64,000 nt of DNA from Acinetobacter bouvetii DSM 14964 = CIP 107468 (lineage in GTDB: Bacteria; Pseudomonadota; Gammaproteobacteria; Pseudomonadales; Moraxellaceae), in assembly GCF_000368865.1 (NCBI RefSeq), contig NZ_KB849725.1, positions 490,082 through 554,081 on the forward strand, in the 5' to 3' direction. This document shows positions 49,504 to 57,884 of the stretch, piece after piece. Below the pieces are notes generated by a model. The model had not been told where the DNA came from. It worked only from the letters and a program-made list of their open reading frames with translations, and ran no database searches. Made by a program: the position numbers and the translations under genes. Each line of letters starts with the position of its first letter. Positions within the stretch are counted from its first letter, which is position 1.

Positions 49504-50331
49504 ATGAATAAAAAAACTCTCCTTTGTATTGCTGCAGTAGCTTTTTCTAGCTTAAGTTCCGCTGAAAGCCCTGCTGTTCCATCGGGCAATGAACAGCTGA
49601 AATCCATTGGCAGTGTCCGAGTCTCTATGCAGAGAATGCTGCGATCGACCGATGGCCGCTACTTTTTAGATTTGTATGCGGGCATATGGAATCCGCATGG
49701 GGTGCTGAAAGATTTGGCGGAAACTAAAAGCATTGCCTTTAAGGGAAATCAAAAAGGGGATCAGCTGAATCTTAAATCCGTCAGCGTAGACAGCATGGAT
49801 GAGTCGGCGCCCAAATATGAATTGAGTGGCAAGCTGGACGCCAATACGGGTTTAATGGCATCTGTACTGGCATCATCAGATGCAGCAGAAAATGCCACTA
49901 TACACTTCGAGCCAGCTTTCAAGGCGGCTGATAAGCCGATCATTGTATTTAAATTTTACGGCGCTGAAGGTGGAAGTCAGCCCTATGGCAAAGCTTTAAA
50001 GCGGCTGGATATTATTAATAAAGCTAATAATTCTGTGATGCAGAGTTTAACGGGATTTACGGCCTATGCAGGCAGTATTGGCTTTCTGGATGTTAATTTT
50101 GATGGCTATTACGATGTTGTGCTGGCGGATACTTCTGACAGCCGGAAAGTTGAAGATAAGCGCTTTATTTATTGGATGTATAATCCAAAAACCAAGCAAT
50201 TTCAGCGCTCACCGCAGTTAGAAAAAATAGCTGGCTTTCCTGCATTGCATGGCGAAAAGCAGCAGATAGATTTTGGAAATGCCCAGTTGTATCAAGTGCA
50301 AAATGGCCTATTGAACCGTATTCAAGAATAA
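49504..50331 (+). CDS. Secreted XAC2610-like protein (FG-GAP-type Ca site)
   Basis: A 275-aa protein with a Sec signal peptide (cleavage near residue 20, LSSAE). The C-terminal half contains GFLDVNFDGYYDVVLAD, an Asp/Asn-rich calcium-type loop as in XAC2610/VCBS-like proteins, and ends YNPKTKQFQ...L as in that family. XAC2610-type proteins are periplasmic; some inhibit effectors or lysozymes of competitors. Role here is unknown. Start ATG 49504; the longer in-frame start at 49444 has no support. Confidence 0.72.
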   Translation: MNKKTLLCIAAVAFSSLSSAESPAVPSGNEQLKSIGSVRVSMQRMLRSTDGRYFLDLYAGIWNPHGVLKDLAETKSIAFKGNQKGDQLNLKSVSVDSMDESAPKYELSGKLDANTGLMASVLASSDAAENATIHFEPAFKAADKPIIVFKFYGAEGGSQPYGKALKRLDIINKANNSVMQSLTGFTAYAGSIGFLDVNFDGYYDVVLADTSDSRKVEDKRFIYWMYNPKTKQFQRSPQLEKIAGFPALHGEKQQIDFGNAQLYQVQNGLLNRIQE

Positions 50332-50388
50332 GATGGAATCCTGTGTGAGTTAAAGCTGCATTGCTTGATTTTCATGCCAATTTTTGTA

Positions 50389-50428
50389 AAACGCAGATTT
50401 GTCAGTTCAAGTCTGCGTTTTTTTATTG
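50389..50428 (+). terminator. Terminator of the XAC2610-like gene
   Basis: Stem AAACGCAGA/TCTGCGTTT (50389-50397, 50412-50420) with a 14-base loop and a T run, 57 bases past the stop. Confidence 0.75.
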
Positions 50429-51299
50429 TCATAAAGGTGAACATGCAGGGGGTGATCGTATTGGCTTTTGTAGAATACTCAATTCATTGAGGCGGGTAAG
50501 AGTCAATGATTGTGCTTGTTTAAAATGGCTGCAGTACCGCGGGGTATTTAAATGCAAGCGCTGAAGATTAGAGAATAGCTGCTTGAGGCGGGAAGGGAAA
50601 TATTAAGCAAAGCGTACTTTAGGTGGTAAAAAAATTAAATAAATGCAGTATTTTTCACTTAAGCGGAAGGCGGTTCTTAAAATTTCTCTATGTTTGTTTT
50701 CTATGTGGAGTTTGAAAGCCTTCAAATAATTTTGTAAATTTGTGACATATTGTGTATTTTTTAGTCTAAAAATATCAAATTTTGTTCAAGAAACAATCCC
50801 TAATTTTGGGTATTCGTATTTATTAAACTTATCAACATTTAATACATGATAGGAAATGTTCAAAAAAATAGATGAATAGTAAAATAAAATAGATGTAAAT
50901 AAGCTAAAAATGAAGAAAAATCGGGGTTTAATGTAATTTAATGTAATTTAAATGGAAAAACTTATTAATGAAATAACATTTATTTAGGCGCCGAAAAATC
51001 AAAAAAACATTTGCGCATTCTTTTTTTTTATCAAGATTTTGATTGTAATATTGTGAAACAAATTTATAAATTCATAATAAACATGAAAATTACCACTCTA
51101 TCTGTATAAATGTGTGACGCATTTCACACATTGTGTGAAAAATGCAATATAAATTATTTTTTATAAATTTTGTTGAACAATGGTTATGCCCTTGGAAGAA
51201 ATGAAGATTGATTAGATTAAATGACTTAATGATCAGTATCGCTAAACAATCCTATTCGAATAAGTGGTGGCTAGATAATAAATTTATGGAGAATCCATC
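50429..51299. other. Long AT-rich regulatory region of the pilus operon
   Basis: About 870 bases with no coding frame I can support. It is strikingly AT-rich from 50,690 to 51,190, holds a 10-bp tandem duplication (ATGTAATTTA twice, 50931-50950) and a CRP/Vfr site. This composition is what nucleoid proteins such as H-NS bind. The pilin ATG has GGAG at 8 bases. Confidence 0.5.
51113..51128 (+). promoter_or_regulatory. CRP/Vfr binding site
   Basis: TGTGA-CGCATT-TCACA is a perfect match to the TGTGA-N6-TCACA consensus. It overlaps a second perfect palindrome, TTTCACACA-T-TGTGTGAAA (51122-51140). The site is about 180 bases before the pilin ATG, in a position for activation or repression at a promoter not itself pinpointed. 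Confidence 0.75.
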
Positions 51300-51818
51300 A
51301 TGAATAAAATGACACAAGCTGCTCTAGCAGCATTAGTACTAGGTGCATGTTCAGCAGGCGCTTTTGCAGACGATGCTGCTAAAGGCGGCGATAACGATCG
51401 CTGGCAGGGCTGTACTGATCTAGGCTGCAGCCGAGATATTCCAATTAAATTAACCGTGCCTAAAAAATGCACTATTTCTGATCCGAAAGATCTGGTGTTA
51501 AAAACAGATGCAAGCAATGTGACTTCAAGCTATAGCGTAACCACAAATACGCATTATATTTTGAACTTAACTACAGCAAATGCCAATACCAGCAACAATA
51601 CGTTTGTGAAGAATGGCAGCAATACAATTGACACAGTGATTACCACTGCGAAAACTTCAGGCAGTGCTGGCCCAGCTGCTCCAACTTGGGGCAACAATAA
51701 CTATGCAGGCATGTCAGTTGATAATTTCACTGTGACAGCGCGCACCAAAGTTGCTGTTCCAGCAACCGCAGCTGCTGGTGATTACACTGATACATACAAA
51801 ATCCGTGTATATTACTAA
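51300..51818 (+). CDS. Major pilin of a chaperone/usher pilus
   Basis: A 172-aa secreted subunit. The signal peptide ends near residue 24 (GAFAD). The mature part is Thr/Asn/Ala-rich with Cys38, Cys43 and Cys57 and ends in a VPATAAAGDYTDTYKIRVYY strand, the donor/acceptor C-terminus of SCPU-type archaic pilins. Followed by chaperone, usher and a minor subunit, so it is the main shaft protein. The gene order equals the acuA-type thin-pilus operon of Acinetobacter as I recall it, so I give no symbol. Confidence 0.85.
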   Translation: MNKMTQAALAALVLGACSAGAFADDAAKGGDNDRWQGCTDLGCSRDIPIKLTVPKKCTISDPKDLVLKTDASNVTSSYSVTTNTHYILNLTTANANTSNNTFVKNGSNTIDTVITTAKTSGSAGPAAPTWGNNNYAGMSVDNFTVTARTKVAVPATAAAGDYTDTYKIRVYY

Positions 51819-51880
51819 AAGTGGCTATTTACTGACCATAGCAAGGTTTAGTACAGTATAAATAAGAAAGCAGAATGCAA

Positions 51881-51912
51881 AATCTGACTTGTTGCCAGCA
51901 ATGAGTCAGATT
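51881..51912 (+). promoter_or_regulatory. Intercistronic hairpin between pilin and chaperone
   Basis: A 9-bp perfect outer stem (51881-51889 with 51904-51912) encloses a second 4-bp stem (TTGC/GCAA). No U tract follows. In pilus operons such structures stabilise the pilin mRNA and reduce downstream expression. Confidence 0.6.
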
Positions 51913-51940
51913 GATTACAATTAAAAAAAAGAGCGAAATA

Positions 51941-52645
51941 ATGAAAAAAAATTTATTGATTTTTATGACATCGCTGCTGTTTGCCATCAAAGCTTTTGCC
52001 GGGGTTTCAGTCTCACCTGTACAGCTGTTTATAGACAACCCGAATAAGCTGAAATCGACAACACTGACTTTGGAATCTGTTGATGAAACAGAGAAGCGGG
52101 TTTTTGAAGTCAAGGTATTTAAGTGGACGCAAACAGAACAGGGTGAAAACGTCCTGGAACCTGATAATAATATTATTATCAATCCCAAAAATTTTATTTT
52201 ACAGCCAAACAAAAAACAAGCGATACGGGTCGGTTTTACACCGTCAGTTGCCCAAGGTTTAAATACAGCAGAGGAGCAGGCATGGCGGATTATCATCGAT
52301 GAAATTACCCCAGTGGGCAATCAAATGATGGTGAAATTTTTAGTTAACTTTAATTTACCCTTGTTTGTGGGCAAGCAGGATAATCTTAAAGTTAATTTTG
52401 AGGTAAAAAATGGGCACCTGATTTTAAATAACCTTGCAAATTCCCATGTGCAAGTGACTAATCTGAAACTGCTGGATGAGCAAAGAAAAGTAATTTTCAG
52501 CAACGATACAATGGCTTATGTGCTGGCTAAGCATAAAATATTTTATGATTTAAAAAATATCAATTTAACAGATCCAAAAAAATATAGCGTAGTACTAGAA
52601 ACAAATAACTCGAAAAAAGCAGTTGAGATGAAATTATTTAACTAA
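51941..52645 (+). CDS. Periplasmic pilus chaperone (PapD-like)
   Basis: A 234-aa protein with a signal peptide (KAFAG, residue about 20). The first Ig-like domain shows GVSVSPVQLFIDNP and the conserved IINPKNFILQPNKKQAIRVGF strand G1 region that donates to subunits. The second domain follows. It folds pilins and hands them to the usher. ATG 51941 starts the signal peptide; upstream in-frame ATG adds only a lysine-rich stub. Confidence 0.9.
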   Translation: MKKNLLIFMTSLLFAIKAFAGVSVSPVQLFIDNPNKLKSTTLTLESVDETEKRVFEVKVFKWTQTEQGENVLEPDNNIIINPKNFILQPNKKQAIRVGFTPSVAQGLNTAEEQAWRIIIDEITPVGNQMMVKFLVNFNLPLFVGKQDNLKVNFEVKNGHLILNNLANSHVQVTNLKLLDEQRKVIFSNDTMAYVLAKHKIFYDLKNINLTDPKKYSVVLETNNSKKAVEMKLFN

Positions 52646-52662
52646 TTATTGGGAGAATCAAT

Positions 52663-54969
52663 ATGGCTATAAATAAAAAAATAATAGTCATGGTGAATTT
52701 TTTTTTGGTTGTCAGCGCTCATGCCGGTGATTTGCCATCTGAAAAATTTATTGCCAATTTATGGATAAATAATCTTAATCAAAATGTAGATGCAACATTA
52801 ATTAAACGGGATGCAAATTATTATATTGAATGCGCTTTGCTGACTGAACGCAATGTAGATGCTAAATTGTTGAGCCAGCTGGATGGCGCCAATGACTTCT
52901 GTTTGGTCTCAAATGATCAATTGAAAGCTGATTTTGATGAAGAAAGTCAGGCGATTAAGCTGACCATCCCCAGTCAGTTTTTTTTAACTAGCCGTTACGG
53001 GCTTTATGAATTTGACCGGCCGGAAAAGGCCAACTTGGGCGGGTTCATTAATTATGAAGTGCAATATAACAATTCTGAGTTTTTGACTGGATACAATGGA
53101 CTGGTCGATCTGGGTATTTTTAAGGACTACTGGTTTTTTAAAAATTCAATGCTGTATAACAGCGAGGCGATGGATGAAAAAACCGTGCGTATCGGCACCA
53201 GCCTCGATTTTGATTTTCCAGATAAGCTCACCAAATTAACTTTAGGTGATGCAACCACAGTTTCTAATCCATTTTTCAATTCGCTGCGGTTTGCCGGGAT
53301 CAACTGGGGTACAAATTATTTAGAACGCCCAGGCTTTGTTTATTGGAATACGCCGCAATTGCAAGGTACAGCAAGATTGCCGTCTACCGTAGAGCTGTAT
53401 ATGAATGGTGTGAAAATATATAATCAAAAGGTCAGTCCTGGTGATTATGTACTGCAGACGGGTTCACAGGTCAACTACACCGGCAATGCGCAGATTGTTG
53501 TTGAGGATGTGCTGGGCAATCGAAGCGTTAGAACATTGCCCATCCTCATCAATAATAAACTGCTGCGTAAAGGGCTGAGTGAATACAATATCTCTTTAGG
53601 AAAACTCCGCTATAACTATTACACCTCAAGCAATGATTACCGGGATTTTCTAGCCAATCTTTATTACCGCAGAGGGCTAAGTGAAACCACCTCTTTGGGC
53701 ACCAATATTTCATATACGCAGGATTTGCAAAATACGGGTATCACTTGGACACAAGGATTGCCGTATTTTGTAGTTTTAGACGCCCTTGTTATCAATGCGC
53801 ATTCCAATGACGGTTCAAGATTTTTATATGGCTTGTCTTTAAGTAAGGAATTCAGCCGGATGTCCTTGGGGATCAGCTCCAAATATGCCGAAGATAATTT
53901 TAGCTATGTCGGAGATGATCCGCTGCAGGATAATGCAGTGCCTAAGTTTGAAAACTTTGCCTATGTCACCTTTAGCGAAGTGCCTTTTTTTCAAAATATA
54001 AACATGAGCTATGCAGAGCAAAAATATTATCAGGGCGGCAGCAACCCCTTTAATGACGACAAAATTTTCAATATCGGTTTTAACAGGCAAATAGGGAATA
54101 ATATTTCGTTCGGATTAGGCTACTTTGAACGCTTTGGCGCGATTAAAGACAGCGGCGGTATCTTAAACATAACCTATAATTTTGATACCCGAAATAAAGT
54201 CTATTTGAACTATGCATCAGAGAATAGCAATGCCAGCGTGCAATATGTGCATGACAGCGGGCGCCAAGTTGGCTTGGATTATGCCATTGGCGCCAACCGC
54301 CGCCAGGATGAAAATATTGCCAGCTTGAACGTGGTTGCAAAAACCCGCGCGGGCGACCTGAGCATTCAGCATTATCACTATGAGCATGAAACAGATTCAA
54401 CCATCGGATACAGCGGAGCAATTGCATTTTTGGATGGGCAAGTTAATTTTACGAAATCCATTAATAATGCATTTGCTTTGGTTAAGGTGGGCAATTACTC
54501 AGATATTGATGTATTAAGCGCATTAAACCACGTGGAAAAAACCAATAAGAAAGGCTATGCCTTTGTGCATGATATTGTTCCTTATATTAAATATGATATT
54601 GGTTTTGATGAAAATCAGCTGCCAATAGAAGAAAAATATGAGGTTTCATCTAAACCATTAACGACACTAAATCAGCGCGGCTATGTGGTTGACTTCCCAA
54701 TTCAGCATACGTTTATCCTGACGCTGCATCCGCAAGATATCAATGGCGCAAACTTTAAACCGGGTTCTGAACTTCATCTAGCGAATGGGGATGTATATCC
54801 AATTACATCGGATGCATCAGTGACTGTATATGGCATGACTGCTGGAACCCATACAATGTCAGTTCTATATGGCGATAACGCAACTTGTTCATTTGATGTG
54901 AATATTACTGAGAAGGAGGCGAAAGAGGCAGAAGCCAGTTCTCAACCGTTGCGTGTTGTCTGTAAGTAA
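52663..54969 (+). CDS. Outer-membrane pilus usher
   Basis: A 768-aa usher forms the pore and assembly platform. A signal peptide (SAHAGD) is followed by the N-terminal domain FIANLWINNLNQNVDATLIKR, a large barrel with many aromatic alternating strands, a plug-like region, and C-terminal domains (TPYGMTAGTHTM-like GYVVDFPIQHT segment). Cys pair near the C-terminus (ATCSF and VVCK). It belongs to the FimD/PapC superfamily, of the archaic/sigma type by its partners. Starts 17 bases after the chaperone stop. Confidence 0.92.
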   Translation: MAINKKIIVMVNFFLVVSAHAGDLPSEKFIANLWINNLNQNVDATLIKRDANYYIECALLTERNVDAKLLSQLDGANDFCLVSNDQLKADFDEESQAIKLTIPSQFFLTSRYGLYEFDRPEKANLGGFINYEVQYNNSEFLTGYNGLVDLGIFKDYWFFKNSMLYNSEAMDEKTVRIGTSLDFDFPDKLTKLTLGDATTVSNPFFNSLRFAGINWGTNYLERPGFVYWNTPQLQGTARLPSTVELYMNGVKIYNQKVSPGDYVLQTGSQVNYTGNAQIVVEDVLGNRSVRTLPILINNKLLRKGLSEYNISLGKLRYNYYTSSNDYRDFLANLYYRRGLSETTSLGTNISYTQDLQNTGITWTQGLPYFVVLDALVINAHSNDGSRFLYGLSLSKEFSRMSLGISSKYAEDNFSYVGDDPLQDNAVPKFENFAYVTFSEVPFFQNINMSYAEQKYYQGGSNPFNDDKIFNIGFNRQIGNNISFGLGYFERFGAIKDSGGILNITYNFDTRNKVYLNYASENSNASVQYVHDSGRQVGLDYAIGANRRQDENIASLNVVAKTRAGDLSIQHYHYEHETDSTIGYSGAIAFLDGQVNFTKSINNAFALVKVGNYSDIDVLSALNHVEKTNKKGYAFVHDIVPYIKYDIGFDENQLPIEEKYEVSSKPLTTLNQRGYVVDFPIQHTFILTLHPQDINGANFKPGSELHLANGDVYPITSDASVTVYGMTAGTHTMSVLYGDNATCSFDVNITEKEAKEAEASSQPLRVVCK

Positions 54970-54979
54970 GGAGTGCGTG

Positions 54980-55390
54980 ATGAACATTAAATATTTATTA
55001 GGCTTGGCTGGGCTGGTGATTGCCGCAAGCGGTCATGCCCAGCAATGCCAAATTGATCGAATGAGTTCGAGTCAGCTTCAGCTGAATGCAACGTCACAAA
55101 CGCGGTCAGCGCTGTCTTTTAAGGTGAATTGTGATTTGAAATATGCGATTCAGTTTAGAACGCGCAATGCTGAGGGTGTATCGGGCAGAAGCTATTTAAC
55201 CAATGGCCGTTTAGGGCGTTTGCAAACGCAGATGAATATTTCAGGAGGTTCCGGTTCCCGCTGGGGGACACCTATGACTCAATCAGGCTCTGATCAGTAT
55301 ATAGTCACTGTGCAGCTGATTGAGCGGCCAAACGCTATGACGCCGGCGGGCGACTATACGGATGATTTGTATATCAGCTTAATTTTTTAA
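54980..55390 (+). CDS. Minor SCPU-domain pilus subunit
   Basis: A 136-aa secreted subunit with a signal peptide (ASGHAQ) and Cys in QCQIDR and KVNCDLK. It ends PAGDYTDDLYISLIF, matching the pilin C-terminus. Only one SCPU domain is present, whereas tip adhesins such as CsuE have two, so this may be a tip or terminator subunit lacking an adhesin domain. AGGAG is 6 bases before ATG 54980; the frame overlaps the usher upstream only through an unsupported extension. Confidence 0.82.
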   Translation: MNIKYLLGLAGLVIAASGHAQQCQIDRMSSSQLQLNATSQTRSALSFKVNCDLKYAIQFRTRNAEGVSGRSYLTNGRLGRLQTQMNISGGSGSRWGTPMTQSGSDQYIVTVQLIERPNAMTPAGDYTDDLYISLIF

Positions 55391-55454
55391 GAAACTGTTT
55401 ATATCGGTTTGATCTGCGGCAAGGTTCCTCTTTTGATCTAGCCCTAGTGATCAG

Positions 55455-55490
55455 CAGCCGCCTATGCTTATGCGGGGCGGCTGTCTTTTT
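55455..55490 (+). terminator. Terminator of the pilus operon
   Basis: Stem CAGCCGCC/GGCGGCTG (55455-55462, 55476-55483) followed by TCTTTTT. Confidence 0.82.
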
Positions 55491-55551
55491 AAGGAGCGCT
55501 ATAGGGAATTTTAATTGAGGCGCATTTTTGCGCCGTCAAGCCATATTGGAA

Positions 55552-55573
55552 CTGTCATCGAAATATCATTAAA
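55552..55573 (+). promoter_or_regulatory. PhoB-like box before the glycosyltransferase
   Basis: Two 11-mers CTGTCATCGAA and ATATCATTAAA match the CTGTCAT-N4 repeat. The first is a perfect heptamer, the second has two mismatches. The last six bases (ATTAAA, 55568-55573) would serve as the -35, and TATACT (55591-55596) is at 17-base spacing. The start codon is 30 bases after the -10. Confidence 0.6.
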
Positions 55574-55625
55574 TTGAAAGAAACGCTTCCTATACTTGGG
55601 GTAAAACTCAAATGATAGGTAAGAT

Positions 55626-56900
55626 ATGGAACAGCTATCTGCATTCGGTCATTTAAAACAACAAGACGTTCCAGAAAATTTTAAGTTCTATTTTAAGAAT
55701 AAAAATACGCAATATATTCAAAATGAGCACCGCGTGCTGAATGATCTGGTGCGGCCGCGGCTTAAAATAGCTGTCGTAACTGAAACATGGCCGCCGGAAA
55801 TTAACGGTGTCGCCCTATCTTTGCTGCAATTATGCAAAGGCCTGCAACAGCAGGGGCATAAAATTCTTTTAATTCGTCCGCAGCAGAAACGGGTCAGCGG
55901 TCATTTTTCGCCAAATAAGGAATGTTTGGTGGTGGCGCAGGCCATTCCGCGTTATCCTTCTCTCAAATTCGGCTGGCCGCAGTTTTTAAAAGTATCCAGC
56001 GCAATCAGTGAGTTTTCGCCTGATGTGGTGCATATTGTCACGGAAGGGCCGCTGGGTTTGGCGGCGCTGCAGGCGGCAAAAGTTAGAAATATCCCGGTGT
56101 CCAGCGGTTTTCATTCAGCATTTCATGATTTTAGCCGGTTCTTCGATTTGGCATTCTTGCTGAAGCCGATTCAGCACTATCTATGCTGGTTTCATAACAA
56201 TACACAATTGACCTGTGTGCCAAGCAAAGATACGGCACAATCTTTGCTAGATTTAGGAGTGCGCTGCCCAATGGCTGTGGTTGGCCGCGGGGTGGATGTA
56301 GACTGTTTTCATCCTAAGCACGCTTCATCTCAGCTGCGCCAGCAGTGGGGCGCAGATGAACAGACAAAAGTGTTGCTGTATGTCGGCAGGCTGTCGCCAG
56401 AAAAAGAAGTGCATGTGATTGTCAATGCATTCACTGCAATGCAAAAAATCAGCAGGCAGAAAACGGTATTGGTAATTGTCGGAGATGGCCCGGAGCGTCA
56501 AAAACTGCAGCGGTTAAATCCTGCGGCGCAAGTGATTTTTACCGGCAGCTTGAGTGATGCAAAGTTGTCAGAAGCCTATGCCAGCGCAGATGTTTTCGTT
56601 TTTGCCAGCCAGGTCGAAACTTTTGGCAATGTTGTGCTGGAAGCATTGGCAAGCGGTTTGCCTGTTATTGCTTATGATTATGCCTGCGCACAGCAGCACG
56701 TGCGCCAGCAAACGGGATGGCTGTGCCAATTGGGTGATACGGCCGCATTTATCCAGCGCATTCACCAATTGCCTGACAGGCAGGCGCTGAAGCGCATGGG
56801 GCTGAAAGCAAGAGAGGATATTCAGGATATTGGCTGGCAATATCCCGTTCAGCAATTCGAACAGGCGTTGTATTCAGCGGCAAAGGCGATCCTGCAATGA
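55626..56900 (+). CDS. Glycosyltransferase, GT4 family
   Basis: A 424-aa retaining GT-B glycosyltransferase. The N-terminal Rossmann domain opens AVVTETWPPEINGVALSL, as in SqdX/MgtA/PimB-like enzymes that sugar-decorate lipids; the C-terminal domain shows LLYVGRLSPEKEVHVIV, VGDGPERQKLQ and the E-x7-E site VETFGNVVLEALASG. Neither Asp-rich nor membrane helices are present, so it acts at the cytoplasmic face. The partner gene downstream encodes a PAP2 phosphatase. A lipid acceptor such as diacylglycerol is likely but not proved. AGG at 7 bases before ATG 55626. Confidence 0.88.
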   Translation: MEQLSAFGHLKQQDVPENFKFYFKNKNTQYIQNEHRVLNDLVRPRLKIAVVTETWPPEINGVALSLLQLCKGLQQQGHKILLIRPQQKRVSGHFSPNKECLVVAQAIPRYPSLKFGWPQFLKVSSAISEFSPDVVHIVTEGPLGLAALQAAKVRNIPVSSGFHSAFHDFSRFFDLAFLLKPIQHYLCWFHNNTQLTCVPSKDTAQSLLDLGVRCPMAVVGRGVDVDCFHPKHASSQLRQQWGADEQTKVLLYVGRLSPEKEVHVIVNAFTAMQKISRQKTVLVIVGDGPERQKLQRLNPAAQVIFTGSLSDAKLSEAYASADVFVFASQVETFGNVVLEALASGLPVIAYDYACAQQHVRQQTGWLCQLGDTAAFIQRIHQLPDRQALKRMGLKAREDIQDIGWQYPVQQFEQALYSAAKAILQ

Positions 56901-56934
56901 TTTAAGCCAAGCCAAAGCGCTCGAGGAGAGAATA

Positions 56935-57486
56935 GTGAAACTTAAAAATGCAAAAATAAGAATGCTTGATCTCGATTTAAAAGGCTGTATTTATCTCAAC
57001 ACATTTTCCCGTTCAGAACGGGTGGCGCAATTTTTTAAAATCATCAGCCGTCTGGGTGATGGCATGTTCTGGTATGTCATGCTGGCTGCCGTGTGGATCC
57101 TGCAAGGGCTGATGTATGGGCTGCAAATGCTGTATTTAATGCTAGGCGGTTCAGTCGGAACCAGTATTTATAAACTGTTAAAAAAGAAAACTGTGCGTCC
57201 GCGGCCTTATCAAGTGCATCAGGTGATTCGTTTGGGTGAGCGTCCGCTGGATCATTTCAGCTTTCCTTCCGGCCATACGCTGCATGCGGTGATGACGACG
57301 ACAGTTTTAGGCTATGTGCAGCCGATTCTGCTGGTTTTAATGCTGCCTTTCACGGTACTGGTGGCGCTGTCCCGCATGGTGCTGGGGCTGCATTATCCAA
57401 GCGATGTCGCGGTTGGTGCTATGATTGGCGGAGCGGTTGCCAGCGGCATCGTTCTCAGCGCGCCGCTGTGCAATATTGCGCTATAA
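56935..57486 (+). CDS. PAP2-family membrane phosphatase
   Basis: A 183-aa membrane protein with the PAP2 signature in three parts: KKKTVRPRP, SFPSGHT and SRMVLGLHYPSDV. Such enzymes dephosphorylate phosphatidic acid, phosphatidylglycerol phosphate or undecaprenyl pyrophosphate. GTG 56935 is chosen because GAGGAGAG lies just before it and because translation earlier in frame would have to overlap the glycosyltransferase with no family match. The gap to the glycosyltransferase is 34 bases, so they are one transcription unit. Confidence 0.9.
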   Translation: MKLKNAKIRMLDLDLKGCIYLNTFSRSERVAQFFKIISRLGDGMFWYVMLAAVWILQGLMYGLQMLYLMLGGSVGTSIYKLLKKKTVRPRPYQVHQVIRLGERPLDHFSFPSGHTLHAVMTTTVLGYVQPILLVLMLPFTVLVALSRMVLGLHYPSDVAVGAMIGGAVASGIVLSAPLCNIAL

Positions 57487-57573
57487 AAAATGGCATGAAT
57501 ACACTTTGAAGATGGTGCAGTTTTCGAAAATTTTGTTAAAGTACGGCATCATTTAAAGATGTTAGGAAGACCC

Positions 57574-57774
57574 ATGGGTTTACGCTGGACAGATACCATT
57601 GACATCGCGATTGAGCTTTATGAAGCGCATCCGGATGTAGATCCGCAATGGATCCGCTTTACAGATCTGCATGCCTGGGTGTGCGCTTTGCCTGATTTTT
57701 CAGACAACCCGGATAAATCAACAGAAGGTTTGCTGGAAGCGATTCAAATGGCTTGGATTGATGAAGCCAGCTAG
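57574..57774 (+). CDS. iscX: Iron-sulfur assembly protein IscX
   Basis: A 66-aa acidic protein matching the IscX (YfhJ) family from end to end: MGLRWTDTIDIAIELYEAHPDVDP, RFTDLHAWVCALPDF and ILEAIQ-like LLEAIQMAWIDEAS. IscX binds IscS and iron and tunes Fe-S cluster assembly. The rest of the isc operon is not here; it sits alone before ndk. ATG 57574 has AGGA at 8 bases. Confidence 0.93.
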   Translation: MGLRWTDTIDIAIELYEAHPDVDPQWIRFTDLHAWVCALPDFSDNPDKSTEGLLEAIQMAWIDEAS

Positions 57775-57835
57775 GGGCTCATCGAAAAAAGCAATTTTTT
57801 TACATTTGAAAAGCAGAAAATAGCGCATTATTGGG

Positions 57836-57841
57836 TATAAT
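57836..57841 (+). promoter_or_regulatory. -10 element of ndk inside a perfect inverted repeat
   Basis: TATAAT at 57836-57841 fits the gene at 57885. It lies inside GCGCATTAT-TGGGT-ATAATGCGC, a perfect 9-bp inverted repeat (57823-57831 with 57837-57845). Confidence 0.6.
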
Positions 57842-57884
57842 GCGCCAAATTTTCCTGTCAACATTATGACTTAAGGAGCCTATC

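Noticed and set aside
50361..50564. 67-codon frame in the pilus upstream region
   Set aside because: Overlaps a clear terminator and shows no coding character.
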